From Bacillus sp. BHET2 (GTDB taxonomy: Bacteria > Bacillota > Bacilli > Bacillales > Bacillaceae_B), in the NCBI RefSeq assembly GCF_005938125.1, contig NZ_VCQN01000001.1:930001-994000 (forward strand): a stretch of 64,000 nucleotides of DNA, given 5' to 3'. The notes below the pieces were generated by a model. That model ran no database searches. It saw nothing but the letters and a program-made list of their open reading frames with translations, and was not told the origin of the DNA. The position numbers and the translations under genes are program-made. Positions within the stretch are counted from its first letter, which is position 1, and every line of letters begins with the position of its first letter. This document shows, one piece after another, positions 50,974 through 59,930 of this stretch.

Positions 50974-51426
50974 TTAATTCATATCTCCAAGATAGACAAT
51001 CGATGCTTCTTTCAGGAGGTACTCTATGATTTTCTGTGGGTAGACCCTTAGTTTCGTAAATTTTTGTAAATCAATCCACTCAATGCCGACTTGATGACTA
51101 TCTGGATTTGTTGGTGGTTCACTATTTTCCAATTCTACTTCCAACGTAGTTCTAAAATAAAACTCTACCTGATGCACGTCATAGTCAAATGAAGAATGCT
51201 CATGATTCTTTCCTATATACTCACGAATATGTAAAAGTTCGCCTACTTTTACTGAACTTCCTATTTCCTCGATACATTCTCTTCTTAATGCCTCATCAAG
51301 AGTTTCACCATGCTCCTGACCGCCTCCAGGGAAGAGATAGAAATATCCCTGTGCATCCTTGTTTTTGGTTAAAAGTATTTTGTTATTATGTATAATGATG
51401 GCTTTTGCTGAGTTTCTGATCGCCAT
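50974..51426 (-). CDS. NUDIX hydrolase
   Basis: A 150-residue enzyme with a perfect Nudix box GGGQEHGETLDEALRRECIEEIGSS (about 31-55). GAAGGAG lies nine bases before ATG. Substrate unknown. Single gene. Confidence 0.87.
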   Translation of the reverse strand: MAIRNSAKAIIIHNNKILLTKNKDAQGYFYLFPGGGQEHGETLDEALRRECIEEIGSSVKVGELLHIREYIGKNHEHSSFDYDVHQVEFYFRTTLEVELENSEPPTNPDSHQVGIEWIDLQKFTKLRVYPQKIIEYLLKEASIVYLGDMN

Positions 51427-51502
51427 GTTATCATTCTCCTTCTATTTATCATCTTTCTTCATATGTATAGAGCATACTCTTAAATACTTTTCAGAAAATA
51501 CT

Positions 51503-51539
51503 GGGTGATGCTCCTTTCAAGTTTGGATCAACATCACCC
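51503..51539 (-). terminator. Hairpin after the VOC gene
   Basis: GGGTGATG/CATCACCC stem, 21-nt loop; poor T tail. Confidence 0.5.
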
Positions 51540-51557
51540 ACACTTATTATGACTTAT

Positions 51558-51923
51558 TCAGTTACAAACCATCAGCAAATTCCCATCAGGATCTTTAAAT
51601 ACAAAGTATTGATTATTCTCAATCTCGGTTATTAACTCTACACCTTTGTCTTTCATAAAATGGTAGGATTCGTGAATATCGTCTGTCGCAAATTGAATGG
51701 CTGGAAAATCCAACCTTGGTAGTCTACCAGATTTGTCCCTCCACATTGGCATTGTGTCGAGGATCATCCCTGTTCCTTCCATGTCAGCAACAAATAGATG
51801 ATCAAAATGTTCTTCTCCTTCTTGGATGTCCAATATACTTGTGTACCACTCTTTAGACTTTTCAATGTCACTTACAGGAATAAACACCAAATTCACTTTA
51901 TTTTTGATCGGACTTTTTATCAA
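51558..51923 (-). CDS. VOC/glyoxalase-fold protein
   Basis: A 121-residue single vicinal-oxygen-chelate domain: KVNLVFIPVSDIEKSKEWYTSILD (N-terminal strand-helix), DHLFVADMEGTGMILD, and YFVFKDPDGNLLMVCN at the C-terminus, with a metal-ligand-type glutamate replaced by N at the end. TTG at 51923 with GGAGG eight bases upstream is preferred to an upstream ATG. Such proteins include fosfomycin-resistance and bleomycin-binding types; no specific one is indicated. Confidence 0.8.
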   Translation of the reverse strand: MIKSPIKNKVNLVFIPVSDIEKSKEWYTSILDIQEGEEHFDHLFVADMEGTGMILDTMPMWRDKSGRLPRLDFPAIQFATDDIHESYHFMKDKGVELITEIENNQYFVFKDPDGNLLMVCN

Positions 51924-52083
51924 AGAGACTCCCTCCATTCCATTCGATACTTATTTATATTTCAATCTAACCGTTGTCAATTCCTGCTAAACTTCCAGAT
52001 TTTCACTTACAAGTAATAAACTAAGTATAAAGACGGCTTTCATAATGATCGGTATCCAATATCTATTACTAGATGAAAGGACG

Positions 52084-53145
52084 ATGACATTGATTAATCA
52101 TACGATATTACAGAATACGGTGCGAACCCTCCAGGAGAAACACAATCTTCCAGGAATTTCTGTTTGTTTAACAAATTCTGATGGAAGTGACCATATTTAT
52201 GCTGCTGGCGTACGGCAACTGGGGACAAATGACGTATTGAATGCACATGATCATCACCGGGTCGGGAGCATTACTAAAATAGTCATCAGCACCCTCCTTC
52301 TAAAACTCCAGGAAAAAGGGCATCTTTCACTCGAACAAACAGTAGAATCCATCTTACCCGGTCTCCTAACCCATGGTAGACACATAACAGTTCGTCAATT
52401 GCTTCAGCACAGAAGTGGTTTAAAGGATTACATTTGGATGGATGTTGCAGGAACAAAATGCATCCAACACGCATTATCCTGCCCTAAAGATGATTTTCCA
52501 CCTCAAAGTCTTATAAGGCTCATTCGTGATCAAGACCTTGAATTTGAACCCGGAACCCAATATAGCTATTCTAATACAGGATACATTTTGCTTGGTTTAA
52601 TAGTAGAGAAATTGTCAGGAAAAACGATTGAAGAGGTTATCCATCAATGGATTATACAACCACTCCATCTAAAAAGGACATACTTCCCGTCTGCTAACGA
52701 ACTAAGACATCCATATGCAACTGGCCACTCGATAGCCACAGAAGACATGTCAGAGCTCTCTGATGAACTCACATATATAAATATTCTCAACGTATCGATC
52801 ATCTGGACAGCCGGAGCTCTTATTTCTAACCCCATCGAAATTCAATCGTTTATGAAGGCTCTGTTCAATGGTTCATTATTATCAGAAGAATCCCTGAAAG
52901 AAATGGTCCACTTTCAAGCTACTGATGATCCTTCCAACTCTTATGGACTAGGAATACAAAAATATAGATTTGATAACGGTAAATCTGCACTCGGCCACCA
53001 GGGAGGAATTCATGGTTACGAATCTGTGACGCTTTATTATCCTGAAGATGAACTCTTTTTGACCGTGATTGTGAATCAAATGCCCGTAGGGGTTGTAAGG
53101 ATTGCAAATCAGGTATTTAATGAAGTATTAAGAAATGAAAGTTAG
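52084..53145 (+). CDS. Serine hydrolase, class C beta-lactamase family
   Basis: A 353-residue serine hydrolase: VGSITK (about 60-65) carries the SxxK nucleophile, YSNTGYI (about 160) the YxN motif and GHQGGIHGYE (about 303) the third motif. No signal peptide, so probably intracellular, unlike secreted penicillinases. Substrates in this family include D-amino-acid peptides and esters. ATG 52084 is chosen because GAAAGG precedes it closely; an upstream ATG (52045) has no site and TTG 52090 is an alternative, so the start is uncertain. Confidence 0.8.
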   Translation: MTLINHTILQNTVRTLQEKHNLPGISVCLTNSDGSDHIYAAGVRQLGTNDVLNAHDHHRVGSITKIVISTLLLKLQEKGHLSLEQTVESILPGLLTHGRHITVRQLLQHRSGLKDYIWMDVAGTKCIQHALSCPKDDFPPQSLIRLIRDQDLEFEPGTQYSYSNTGYILLGLIVEKLSGKTIEEVIHQWIIQPLHLKRTYFPSANELRHPYATGHSIATEDMSELSDELTYINILNVSIIWTAGALISNPIEIQSFMKALFNGSLLSEESLKEMVHFQATDDPSNSYGLGIQKYRFDNGKSALGHQGGIHGYESVTLYYPEDELFLTVIVNQMPVGVVRIANQVFNEVLRNES

Positions 53146-53148
53146 TCT

Positions 53149-53859
53149 TTAATCATTACTAGCCATTTGTTGAAGTTCATTGACAGTCGCGAAAGTAAAC
53201 CCCTCTTTCGTCAATGCTGCAAGGATTTCATCTAGTAACTGTATTACATTCCGACTCTCATCATACATGGGATGTAATAAGATAATTGAACCTGGCTTTG
53301 CCTTCTCCTTCACATATGCGACTTTCTCATAAGGATCATTCGATATACTATCAGGTTCAATATTCCACATAATGGTTTCTCTCTTATACTTATCTAGATA
53401 ATAAGGAAGACCTATCAATTTCTTTCCGTTCGGGGGACGAAAATCAATCTGTCCATCATATCCTGCTTGATTGATCAGCTCATCCGTTTTTTCGATTTCT
53501 TCTCTATAGTATGTTCTCGATTTAAAAATCATCCGTTCATGTGAATAGGAGTGATTTCCAATTCCATGGCCAGCTTTCACAATTTTTTCAATTTCCTCCG
53601 GATGTTTCTCTATCTCTCTCCCGATAAGAAAGAAAGTGGCTTTGGCTTCATACTTTTCTAGTGTGGTAAGAATTTCATCAACATTTTCAGTAGGGCCATC
53701 ATCAAAAGTGATGGCTATTACTTTTTCATTGATTTTCACTTCTGAGGTCAGATTGCCAAACATTTGAAACGTTCTTGCATTCATCCACTTGTAAGTACCG
53801 ACTACTACCAGTGATAACACACAAAAACCTGTAATGGAAATCAACATTATTTTTTTCAT
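53149..53859 (-). CDS. Polysaccharide deacetylase family protein
   Basis: A 236-residue membrane-anchored protein: one N-terminal helix (about 4-22) and a NodB domain (about 46-225) with AITFDDGPTENVDEIL (catalytic and metal aspartates), GNHSYSHERM (metal histidines) and RPPNGKK. Length and motifs match peptidoglycan/chitin deacetylases of Bacillus such as PdaA-type and YheN-type. The target is probably the wall. AAAGGAG before ATG. Convergent with the beta-lactamase-like gene with a 3-bp gap. Confidence 0.88.
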   Translation of the reverse strand: MKKIMLISITGFCVLSLVVVGTYKWMNARTFQMFGNLTSEVKINEKVIAITFDDGPTENVDEILTTLEKYEAKATFFLIGREIEKHPEEIEKIVKAGHGIGNHSYSHERMIFKSRTYYREEIEKTDELINQAGYDGQIDFRPPNGKKLIGLPYYLDKYKRETIMWNIEPDSISNDPYEKVAYVKEKAKPGSIILLHPMYDESRNVIQLLDEILAALTKEGFTFATVNELQQMASND

Positions 53860-54256
53860 AGCTTACTCCTTTGCTTTATCATCAAAAATAGTATAGCAGT
53901 TTTATAGACAGTTCATACTTTTTTTGAATAGTAAATGGCCAACGTCCAAGGAGTTGGCCACGCATTTCATTCATTTGTTTCTAGTTACCTTCTAGCCCTT
54001 CATGCGTTAAGGATTATGATTAATATAAGAAGCGATGCCAATTCCCTTGTTTTTCATTAATATTTCACAAATCCTTTTTTTATTTAGATGAATTGATCGG
54101 TTACTTTATAGAAAAACCCTGAGATTTTTTCTGGTTTTTATTGAATTTCATATAAGAAAATAATGACTTTCCTCTTTTGTTCGCCTTTCATTTTCCCAGT
54201 ATGGTAAAGCTACCTAGGAATACAATGAGTGGCGCGTCAATCAAAAGGAAGTCACA
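53860..54256. other. Intergenic region between pda-like and sigma-factor genes
   Basis: About 400 AT-rich bases between divergent genes. A perfect 8-bp hairpin TGGCCAAC/GTTGGCCA (53936-53960) without T tail is present, and AGTGGCGCG at 54228-54236 recurs at the other end of the sigma gene. No ORF with a ribosome site was found. Confidence 0.5.
54228..54236 (+). repeat. 9-bp direct repeat AGTGGCGCG, left copy
   Basis: GC-rich 9-mer in AT-rich sequence, 21 bp before the sigma-factor start; identical copy at 54747-54755. Confidence 0.55.
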
Positions 54257-54748
54257 TTGGAAAGTTTTGAAGAACTTCAAAAGAATTATGAATTGATGAT
54301 TCATAAGTTGATCCATACCTTGCATATTTACAAAAACAAGGATGAATACTATCAGACTGGTCTCATTGCCTTATGGGAGGCTTATGAAAATTTCGATGCG
54401 GAGAAAGGAGCGTTTCCAGCGTATGCCTATTATTTCGTACGAGGTAGAATCCTATCTCAATTAACGAGTGAAAATCGCAATGAGACGAAAAGTATTTTTA
54501 AAGAAACGGACTTTTTTGAAGTGATCGAGGATGAGAACGGGAATGAGCAGTTAGCGCAGGAAATGGTACTCTCCTATTGCGAAGACTTAACGGAAAATCA
54601 AAAAAAATGGGTAATGTATACGTGTGTGCACATGTTGACAATCAGCGAAATTGCAGAAGTTGAGAATGTTTCGAATTCTGCAGTAAAGAAATGGCGTAAA
54701 GGAGCAAAAGATAAGATAAAAGAGTCATTGGTTATAAGAGAAAACTAG
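54257..54748 (+). CDS. Small sigma-70 family factor
   Basis: A 163-residue sigma factor: a region 2 with LIALWEAYENFDAEKGAFPAYAYYFVRGRI (about 36-65), matching the -10 recognition helix, and a C-terminal region 4-like HTH LTISEIAEVENVSNSAVKKWRKGAKDKI (about 130-157). No region 1 or 3, as in ECF and phage-type sigma factors (Xpf/YvrI style). TTG start with AAAAGGAAG eight bases upstream. No anti-sigma gene is adjacent. A 9-bp direct repeat lies at both ends of the gene. Confidence 0.8.
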   Translation: MESFEELQKNYELMIHKLIHTLHIYKNKDEYYQTGLIALWEAYENFDAEKGAFPAYAYYFVRGRILSQLTSENRNETKSIFKETDFFEVIEDENGNEQLAQEMVLSYCEDLTENQKKWVMYTCVHMLTISEIAEVENVSNSAVKKWRKGAKDKIKESLVIREN

Positions 54749-54755
54749 TGGCGCG
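54747..54755 (+). repeat. 9-bp direct repeat AGTGGCGCG, right copy
   Basis: Overlaps the sigma-factor stop codon (TAG at 54746-54748); identical to 54228-54236, 519 bp apart. Confidence 0.55.
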
Positions 54756-54775
54756 CTGCCGCTATACTTCTTTCT

Positions 54776-54808
54776 AGCTCACGGCTTATGATTGCTGTGA
54801 GCTTTATT
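54776..54808 (+). terminator. Terminator of the sigma-factor gene
   Basis: Stem AGCTCACGGC/GCTGTGAGCT with an 8-nt loop, then TTATTTC. Confidence 0.75.
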
Positions 54809-54848
54809 TCCATCTGAAATCATGCCCCCTCACTGACTTAGCTAATAG

Positions 54849-54879
54849 AAAAAGGCCAAGCATCTATTCTTGACCTTTT
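54849..54879 (-). terminator. Terminator of the spermidine-type GNAT gene
   Basis: AAAAGGCCAAG/CTTGACCTTTT stem with an 8-nt loop; T-rich on the minus strand. Confidence 0.7.
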
Positions 54880-54897
54880 CATAATTATTTACTTAGC

Positions 54898-55347
54898 TTA
54901 TCCTTCTTTCACTACAGCCATTTCCTTGCCAAATCTATTACCATGGTCAACAAACCCTAAACTTGCATATAAATGGTGGGCTTCCTTATTATCAGGATGG
55001 TACCCAACCACAATCTTATTTCCTTCAAGAGTTTCATTCATTTCAGATAACATCAAAGTCGTCGCTGCTTTTCCGATTCCCTTACCCTGATAGTCTTTAT
55101 CCACCATGATTCTATATACCCAATATGCATCGAGCTCTTCTGGCACAGTGTTATACATTAAAAATCCAACAACTGTACTCCCATCATAAATAGCATAAGG
55201 TTTAAGTGTAGGTTCAAATTTTGATTGAGCAATGGATATGGCGTTTGATTCAACAAAAGATTTTTGGTCTTCAGATACTTTCAACTGACAGCACTCATAC
55301 CAATTTTTTTCATTTAATTCTACTATCGAAACATTGTTTATTTCCAT
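54898..55347 (-). CDS. GNAT acetyltransferase, spermidine/spermine type (BltD-like)
   Basis: A 149-residue acetyltransferase: VYRIMVDKDYQGKGIGKAATTLMLSEM (about 78-104) with the acetyl-CoA motif and NKEAHHLYASLGFVDHG (about 119-135). The start EINNVSIVELNEKNWYECCQLKVSEDQKSFVESN resembles BltD-type polyamine acetyltransferases. GAAAGGGG seven bases before ATG. Single gene. Confidence 0.82.
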   Translation of the reverse strand: MEINNVSIVELNEKNWYECCQLKVSEDQKSFVESNAISIAQSKFEPTLKPYAIYDGSTVVGFLMYNTVPEELDAYWVYRIMVDKDYQGKGIGKAATTLMLSEMNETLEGNKIVVGYHPDNKEAHHLYASLGFVDHGNRFGKEMAVVKEG

Positions 55348-55597
55348 TAAGTTTCCCCTTTCAACTCATGGGGAGTGAGACCTCCTAGCTAGGAAACTCC
55401 CCCTTGTCACTACTTGTATTCAATCTTTCCAATTTTGTCATTATGAACGCCTCCTTCCAAAAAATGCACTCCCAATTTTCAGACTATTATATTATACCAT
55501 TATTTTCTATCAGAGATTCTTACCCTCCGTTCTGAACATTGGTAAGAGTAACAAAAAAAAATCGGTCTATCGGAAAATCATGTTTTACACTTATTTC

Positions 55598-56341
55598 TTA
55601 ACTCTTTGATAACCGTAGGAACCGGGGATAGGCAGCGTATGCAATTAATCCCCCTCCTATGCCGGAAACAAGCAAGATGATGATGTTAAACCACACATCA
55701 CCCGTTGTTCCATTCTCAAGAATAATTTCTTTGTAACCTTCTATCGCCCAGTACTGAGGCAGGAATTTACTGACGGTTTGCATGAAGTCCGGCATCAATT
55801 CTACAGGAAGCCACAAGCCTCCAAGCATAGCTCCACCGAGTGCTATGATTTGTGTCATGGCAATACCCATGTTCTCTGTTTTCACCAGTACCGCAAGTGC
55901 CATCCCCCATCCTGTTACAATAAAAGCTAATGATAAAGATAACATAACTAAAGATATAGGATCTCCTAATGGAAGATCGTAAACAACGACACCAAAGCTA
56001 AATAATACAGCAATCTGAATCAATACAATCAACATGAACGGAATCCATTTTCCGATAAAATAACCTTGGATTGGAAGTGGTGTACTGGCTATACGGGCCA
56101 CCATCCCTCTATCCCTATCCTTCACAAAACCAATTACCATAGAGATCATTATATAAAAGGCGAACATAATGGTGTAGCCTGGAATGATTTGGGTGACAAC
56201 CTCTTTATAACTCGTATTTTCATCACCCGAAAAAATGGAAACAAACGCAACAATGAATACAATAGGTAGAATAAACGTCCAAAACCATAACCCTTTGTCT
56301 TGAAAATTCTTCTTCAATTCCGTACGTGCAACTGCAAACAT
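55598..56341 (-). CDS. ABC-2 type transporter permease
   Basis: A 247-residue permease with six helices: the N-terminal RTELKKNFQDKGLWFWTF and DRDRGMVARIASTPLPIQGYFIGKW (about 75-99) are typical of ABC-2 permeases used for drug or natural-product export. AAGGAGG before ATG. It lies 17 bp after the ATPase gene on the same strand and forms an exporter with it. Confidence 0.87.
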   Translation of the reverse strand: MFAVARTELKKNFQDKGLWFWTFILPIVFIVAFVSIFSGDENTSYKEVVTQIIPGYTIMFAFYIMISMVIGFVKDRDRGMVARIASTPLPIQGYFIGKWIPFMLIVLIQIAVLFSFGVVVYDLPLGDPISLVMLSLSLAFIVTGWGMALAVLVKTENMGIAMTQIIALGGAMLGGLWLPVELMPDFMQTVSKFLPQYWAIEGYKEIILENGTTGDVWFNIIILLVSGIGGGLIAYAAYPRFLRLSKS

Positions 56342-56358
56342 TTGTAATCCCTCCTTTT

Positions 56359-57270
56359 CTATGAATCTCGTAACTGAGTACCTGTTAAGTTGAAGAAGAT
56401 ATCTTCAAGCCTTGGATGATATAATTCCAGTCTCCTTGGTTCAATTTTAAGATTACGAAGATCAGCAATCAACCCTTGGAGCGTTTCTAAAGGTTCGTCA
56501 CTATCTAATAAGAATCCGCTACCCTTTGATTCCACGCGACCATGCTTTGATAACAATTCATCATCTAACCTGTCTCCAGAAATAAATAATGAAGGCTTAT
56601 TATATTTCTGTAGCAATTCATCCATTGTCCCACATTCTACAAGCGTTCCTTTATCAATAAGACCAATACCATCACATAGCTGTTCTACTTCTTCCATATA
56701 ATGACTAGAATAAATGATTGTACTGCCTTTTGATTTTAATTGATTAATGATGGAGAAAATGGAATTTCTCGATTGCGGATCAATGCCAACAGTTGGTTCA
56801 TCCATGATGACAATCGAAGGATTATGCAATAATGCACAGCCTATATTCAGTCTCCTTTTCATCCCTCCTGAAAAGGTGATTACCTTGTCTTTCCCTCGGT
56901 CCTTCAATCCTATTTGCTCTAATATTTCTTCTGCACGTGTTTGGAGGATCTTCCCTTTCAGTCCATACAGACTGCCGAAATAAGTGAGATTATCTTTAGC
57001 CGAAAGGGATTCTTCCAAACAAATATCTTGGGGTATGTATCCTATCATCCGCTTCACTTTTTTTCGGTCCTTAAGGACTGAATGATCATTGACGATGATA
57101 TCCCCCTCAAAGTCTTGGAGAACACCTGATAAAATTTTCATCAAAGTCGACTTCCCTGCCCCATTCGGACCTACCAGACCAAAACAACTTCCTTTTTGGA
57201 TGGTCAATTGAATTCCTTCAAGTGCTTGGATGGAATCATATCGTTTACTCACGTTACCAACTTCGATCAT
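56359..57270 (-). CDS. ABC exporter ATP-binding protein
   Basis: A 303-residue ATPase: Walker A GPNGAGKSTLMK (about 38-49), Q-loop GYIPQDICLEESL, signature FSGGMKRRLNIGCAL (about 138-152), Walker B IVIMDEPTVGIDP and H-loop IYSSHYMEE. The C-terminal half resembles CcmA/NatA-type drug exporters. ATG 57270 with GAAAGGAG is preferred to one 18 bases upstream. Transcribed with the permease that follows. Confidence 0.88.
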   Translation of the reverse strand: MIEVGNVSKRYDSIQALEGIQLTIQKGSCFGLVGPNGAGKSTLMKILSGVLQDFEGDIIVNDHSVLKDRKKVKRMIGYIPQDICLEESLSAKDNLTYFGSLYGLKGKILQTRAEEILEQIGLKDRGKDKVITFSGGMKRRLNIGCALLHNPSIVIMDEPTVGIDPQSRNSIFSIINQLKSKGSTIIYSSHYMEEVEQLCDGIGLIDKGTLVECGTMDELLQKYNKPSLFISGDRLDDELLSKHGRVESKGSGFLLDSDEPLETLQGLIADLRNLKIEPRRLELYHPRLEDIFFNLTGTQLRDS

Positions 57271-57396
57271 AAAAAGCACTCCTTTCATATAAATGTAAAT
57301 ATGACGATGTGTTAAATAAATCTACGGTTTAACAATGGGAAAAGTTTCATTAAATGTCTTATCCTCAAGTATCGAGCCCTTGCTTCAAGCATGAAA

Positions 57397-57422
57397 AAAT
57401 CCGATTATTTAAAATCGGATTT
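57397..57422 (-). terminator. Terminator of the DoxX-family gene
   Basis: Perfect 10-bp stem AAATCCGATT/AATCGGATTT; T run on the minus strand. Confidence 0.7.
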
Positions 57423-57455
57423 GAAATACGGTAAGTTCAGGAGCGACGACGGCCT

Positions 57456-57800
57456 TTATCGGACCAAATACAATAATATAAATGAAAGGATTCCCAATAC
57501 CACAATCATGATGGTATCTTTAAAGCCATCTTTCACACGAATATGAGCCAACATTCCTCCAATAGCTGTTATACCAAGGATGAGCGCTCCAGCTGAAATG
57601 ACATTTTCCTGCCAGTATCCAATGACTAAAAGGGCAGCACCTGTTAACTCCACTAATCCTGTGACGCCCCTAAACCATTGAGGTAGCCGTAAGTGTTCAA
57701 ATACACCACGCTGCATACTGGATCCGGTTAATTTTCCAACTGCTGCCATTAAAAACATGGCTGCTAATAAACCTTGTAACGTCCAGATAAAGATAGTCAT
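57456..57800 (-). CDS. DoxX family membrane protein
   Basis: A 114-residue protein with four membrane helices: ILQGLLAAMFLMAAVGKLTGS (about 6-25), GLVELTGAALLVIGY (about 47-61) and two more. The A/G-rich LLAAMFLMAAVGKL pattern and length match DoxX proteins, linked in other bacteria to thiosulfate or oxidative-stress chemistry. ATG 57800 with AAGGGGG is preferred. Single gene. Confidence 0.85.
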   Translation of the reverse strand: MTIFIWTLQGLLAAMFLMAAVGKLTGSSMQRGVFEHLRLPQWFRGVTGLVELTGAALLVIGYWQENVISAGALILGITAIGGMLAHIRVKDGFKDTIMIVVLGILSFILLYLVR

Positions 57801-57908
57801 GCTGTTTCCCCCTTCAAATAGAAGCAATGGAGCCTATTTAATGAGTATGCTATCTTATTAATTTCCATTCAATATTTTTCCTAGGACCAGGGAAATAGAA
57901 TATTAAAC

Positions 57909-58550
57909 CTACTCTTTTACCTTTAATCCCAATAAACTCGCAAACCCAATCGCTTGCTCCGGTGAAACCACACAACCAGATAGATTCTCAAGGGCCACAT
58001 TGATGCGTGTAAACGTACATGTGCTTATATCGATTCCATTAAGGTTTGTTTGAGTAAAATCAATCTCATGAAGATCGCACTTATCAAAGCTCACCTTAAC
58101 AAGTTTACAATCTGAATAATTCGCATTCTGTAAAGAGGTTTGATCGAATTTCACTTGTTTTAAACGAGCGTCCACAAAGTCACTCATATTCGCCATGGAT
58201 TCAACGAAACTTACATTGCCTAAATTGGTCTCAGAAAAATCCACCCCCAATAACTTACATTCTTTAAATAGTACCCGGTGGATGATGCCTTCTGTGAAGA
58301 TAGCATTCGAAAGATCACAGTTCTCAAACACTACATCCGTCATATCGATCCGTGGAAATGACGCACCAATGAACGAAACATTTTTAAACGCTACTTTAGA
58401 TAAAACGAGCTGATCGAGCGCTTCGTTATCCAGTCGTGCATTTTCTACCATACAATTAGAAAGGTACGGATCTTCTTCATAATAGACATCTTGGAAATTA
58501 GCTGATGCTAAACGGGCTGGGATTTTCGGAGCTTCTATTTTGATTTTCAT
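57909..58550 (-). CDS. Pentapeptide-repeat protein
   Basis: A 213-residue protein built mainly of pentapeptide repeats of the A(D/N)LxF type, for example NLGNVSF, ANMSDF, ANYSDC, NLNGID, DLHEIDF, from about residue 35 to 195, forming a right-handed quadrilateral beta-helix. Qnr proteins that protect gyrase are of similar length, but the repeat class occurs in many unrelated proteins and no Qnr-specific features were checked. GAGGTG before ATG. Single gene. Confidence 0.87.
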   Translation of the reverse strand: MKIKIEAPKIPARLASANFQDVYYEEDPYLSNCMVENARLDNEALDQLVLSKVAFKNVSFIGASFPRIDMTDVVFENCDLSNAIFTEGIIHRVLFKECKLLGVDFSETNLGNVSFVESMANMSDFVDARLKQVKFDQTSLQNANYSDCKLVKVSFDKCDLHEIDFTQTNLNGIDISTCTFTRINVALENLSGCVVSPEQAIGFASLLGLKVKE

Positions 58551-58759
58551 TGTTTGATTACACCTCTACTATGTTCATTTTCTATAAGGAAACTATATCA
58601 TGAAGAAATTTGATTAGTAGTCTTGGATTTTTTCCAGGTGTGTGTCTCGCTAAATATATGATTGGCTGACCGGAGAGAATATTCTATACTTGAATTGATT
58701 TTCCTTTTATATTTTTAAAGGTACAATAGGATGTGATCATATAGAAACGAGGTGCTCAC

Positions 58760-59266
58760 ATGAAAGTACTAGAAACGGAAAGGCTCATCCTGAGATGGGT
58801 AGAATCGAGCGACGCTGAATTCATAATGAAATTATTAAATGAACCAGGCTGGTTAAAGTACATAGGTGACAAAGGCATTCGCACATTGGATGATGCAAGA
58901 AGTTATATTGTGAATGGTCCGAGAGCAATGTGTGAAAGAGAAGGCTTTGGATTATTTTTGACGGAAAGGAAAGATGATCAGTCTCCTATAGGCTTATGCG
59001 GATTAATTAAGCGTGAAGGGTTAGAAGATGTAGATATCGGTTTTGCGTTCCTTGCTGACTTTCAATCTCAAGGATATGCATATGAGGCAGCTGCAGGAAC
59101 CATCGAATTTGCTAAGAAGATCGGCTTAAACCGGCTGGTAGCGATTACGACAAAGGATAATGAATTGTCATCTAAACTTCTAGAGAAACTGGATATGAAT
59201 CCAGAAGGCTATGTGACACTGCCAAATGATACAGAAGAACTGAAAAAGTACGGGTTGAACTTGTAA
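58760..59266 (+). CDS. GNAT acetyltransferase (RimJ/RimL type)
   Basis: A 168-residue acetyltransferase: LETERLILRWVESSDAEFIMKLLNEPGWLKYIG (about 3-35), the RimJ/L-type start, and VDIGFAFLADFQSQGYAYEAAAGTIEFAK (about 94-122) with the acetyl-CoA motif, followed by TTKDNELSSKLLEKLDM. AACGAGG before ATG. Substrate unknown. Confidence 0.83.
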   Translation: MKVLETERLILRWVESSDAEFIMKLLNEPGWLKYIGDKGIRTLDDARSYIVNGPRAMCEREGFGLFLTERKDDQSPIGLCGLIKREGLEDVDIGFAFLADFQSQGYAYEAAAGTIEFAKKIGLNRLVAITTKDNELSSKLLEKLDMNPEGYVTLPNDTEELKKYGLNL

Positions 59267-59294
59267 TAGAAGGCGTATCATCAGATTCATAATA

Positions 59295-59326
59295 AAAGAG
59301 CAGTGATCAGAGAATCACCGCTCTTT
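59295..59326. terminator. Bidirectional terminator
   Basis: AAAGAGCAGTGAT/ATCACCGCTCTTT (one mismatch), overlapping the 3' end of the NUDIX gene on the minus strand. Confidence 0.7.
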
Positions 59327-59836
59327 ATAAACATATAACTTCTTTAATTCTCTCAGTACATAATTCTCCCGTTCTATCCAGCGATTGTTATCAAACTGAT
59401 CCTTAAGACTTTCATTTCCATTGATGGCTTCATCCAGCGTAACCCATTTCGGTACCATTTCCAGTTCAGATTCGTACCCTTCCAATTGTTGCGGTACCTT
59501 TTCACTGTCAGTTAATTCACATCGAAAATAGTGAGAAGTCATTTCAAATAGAGATTCTTCATTAAATAAATCCATATGCCTCTGTGTGACAATTCCAAGT
59601 GGCTCATTAACAACACAGTGAACATATCCTGTTTCTTCAGCAATTTCCCTTATTAGTGCAGCATGTAAGGTTTCACCCTCTTCCACACCTCCACCAGGAA
59701 ATTTAAAATCCCCTCTATTCGAATGCATAAGAAGTATCTTATGATTTTGAAAGATAACCGCTTTAACGGCCGTTCTATATTTCATTTTCAATTCAGTTTT
59801 TGCGTTTTTGGGTTTTCCTAATACTGTTTCAAACAA
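59315..59836 (-). CDS. NUDIX hydrolase
   Basis: A 173-residue enzyme with Nudix box GGGVEEGETLHAALIREIAEETGYV (about 47-71), complete. TTG start at 59836 with AAGGAG eight bases upstream. Substrate unknown. Its stop codon lies inside the shared terminator hairpin. Confidence 0.85.
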   Translation of the reverse strand: MFETVLGKPKNAKTELKMKYRTAVKAVIFQNHKILLMHSNRGDFKFPGGGVEEGETLHAALIREIAEETGYVHCVVNEPLGIVTQRHMDLFNEESLFEMTSHYFRCELTDSEKVPQQLEGYESELEMVPKWVTLDEAINGNESLKDQFDNNRWIERENYVLRELKKLYVYKER

Positions 59837-59879
59837 TGTGGTATCTCCTTGTATTTTATTAAATTGTGATTAATCATTT

Positions 59880-59912
59880 AAAGCCGAAGATCAATGAACG
59901 ATCTTCGGCTTT
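59880..59912. terminator. Bidirectional terminator
   Basis: Perfect 13-bp stem AAAGCCGAAGATC/GATCTTCGGCTTT with a 7-nt loop; ends the VOC gene transcript on the minus strand. Confidence 0.75.
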
Positions 59913-59930
59913 TTCATTCAGATTACTGAT

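Noticed and set aside
53936..53960. Hairpin TGGCCAAC/GTTGGCCA as a terminator
   Set aside because: No T tract on either strand and it does not sit after a gene end in a useful orientation.
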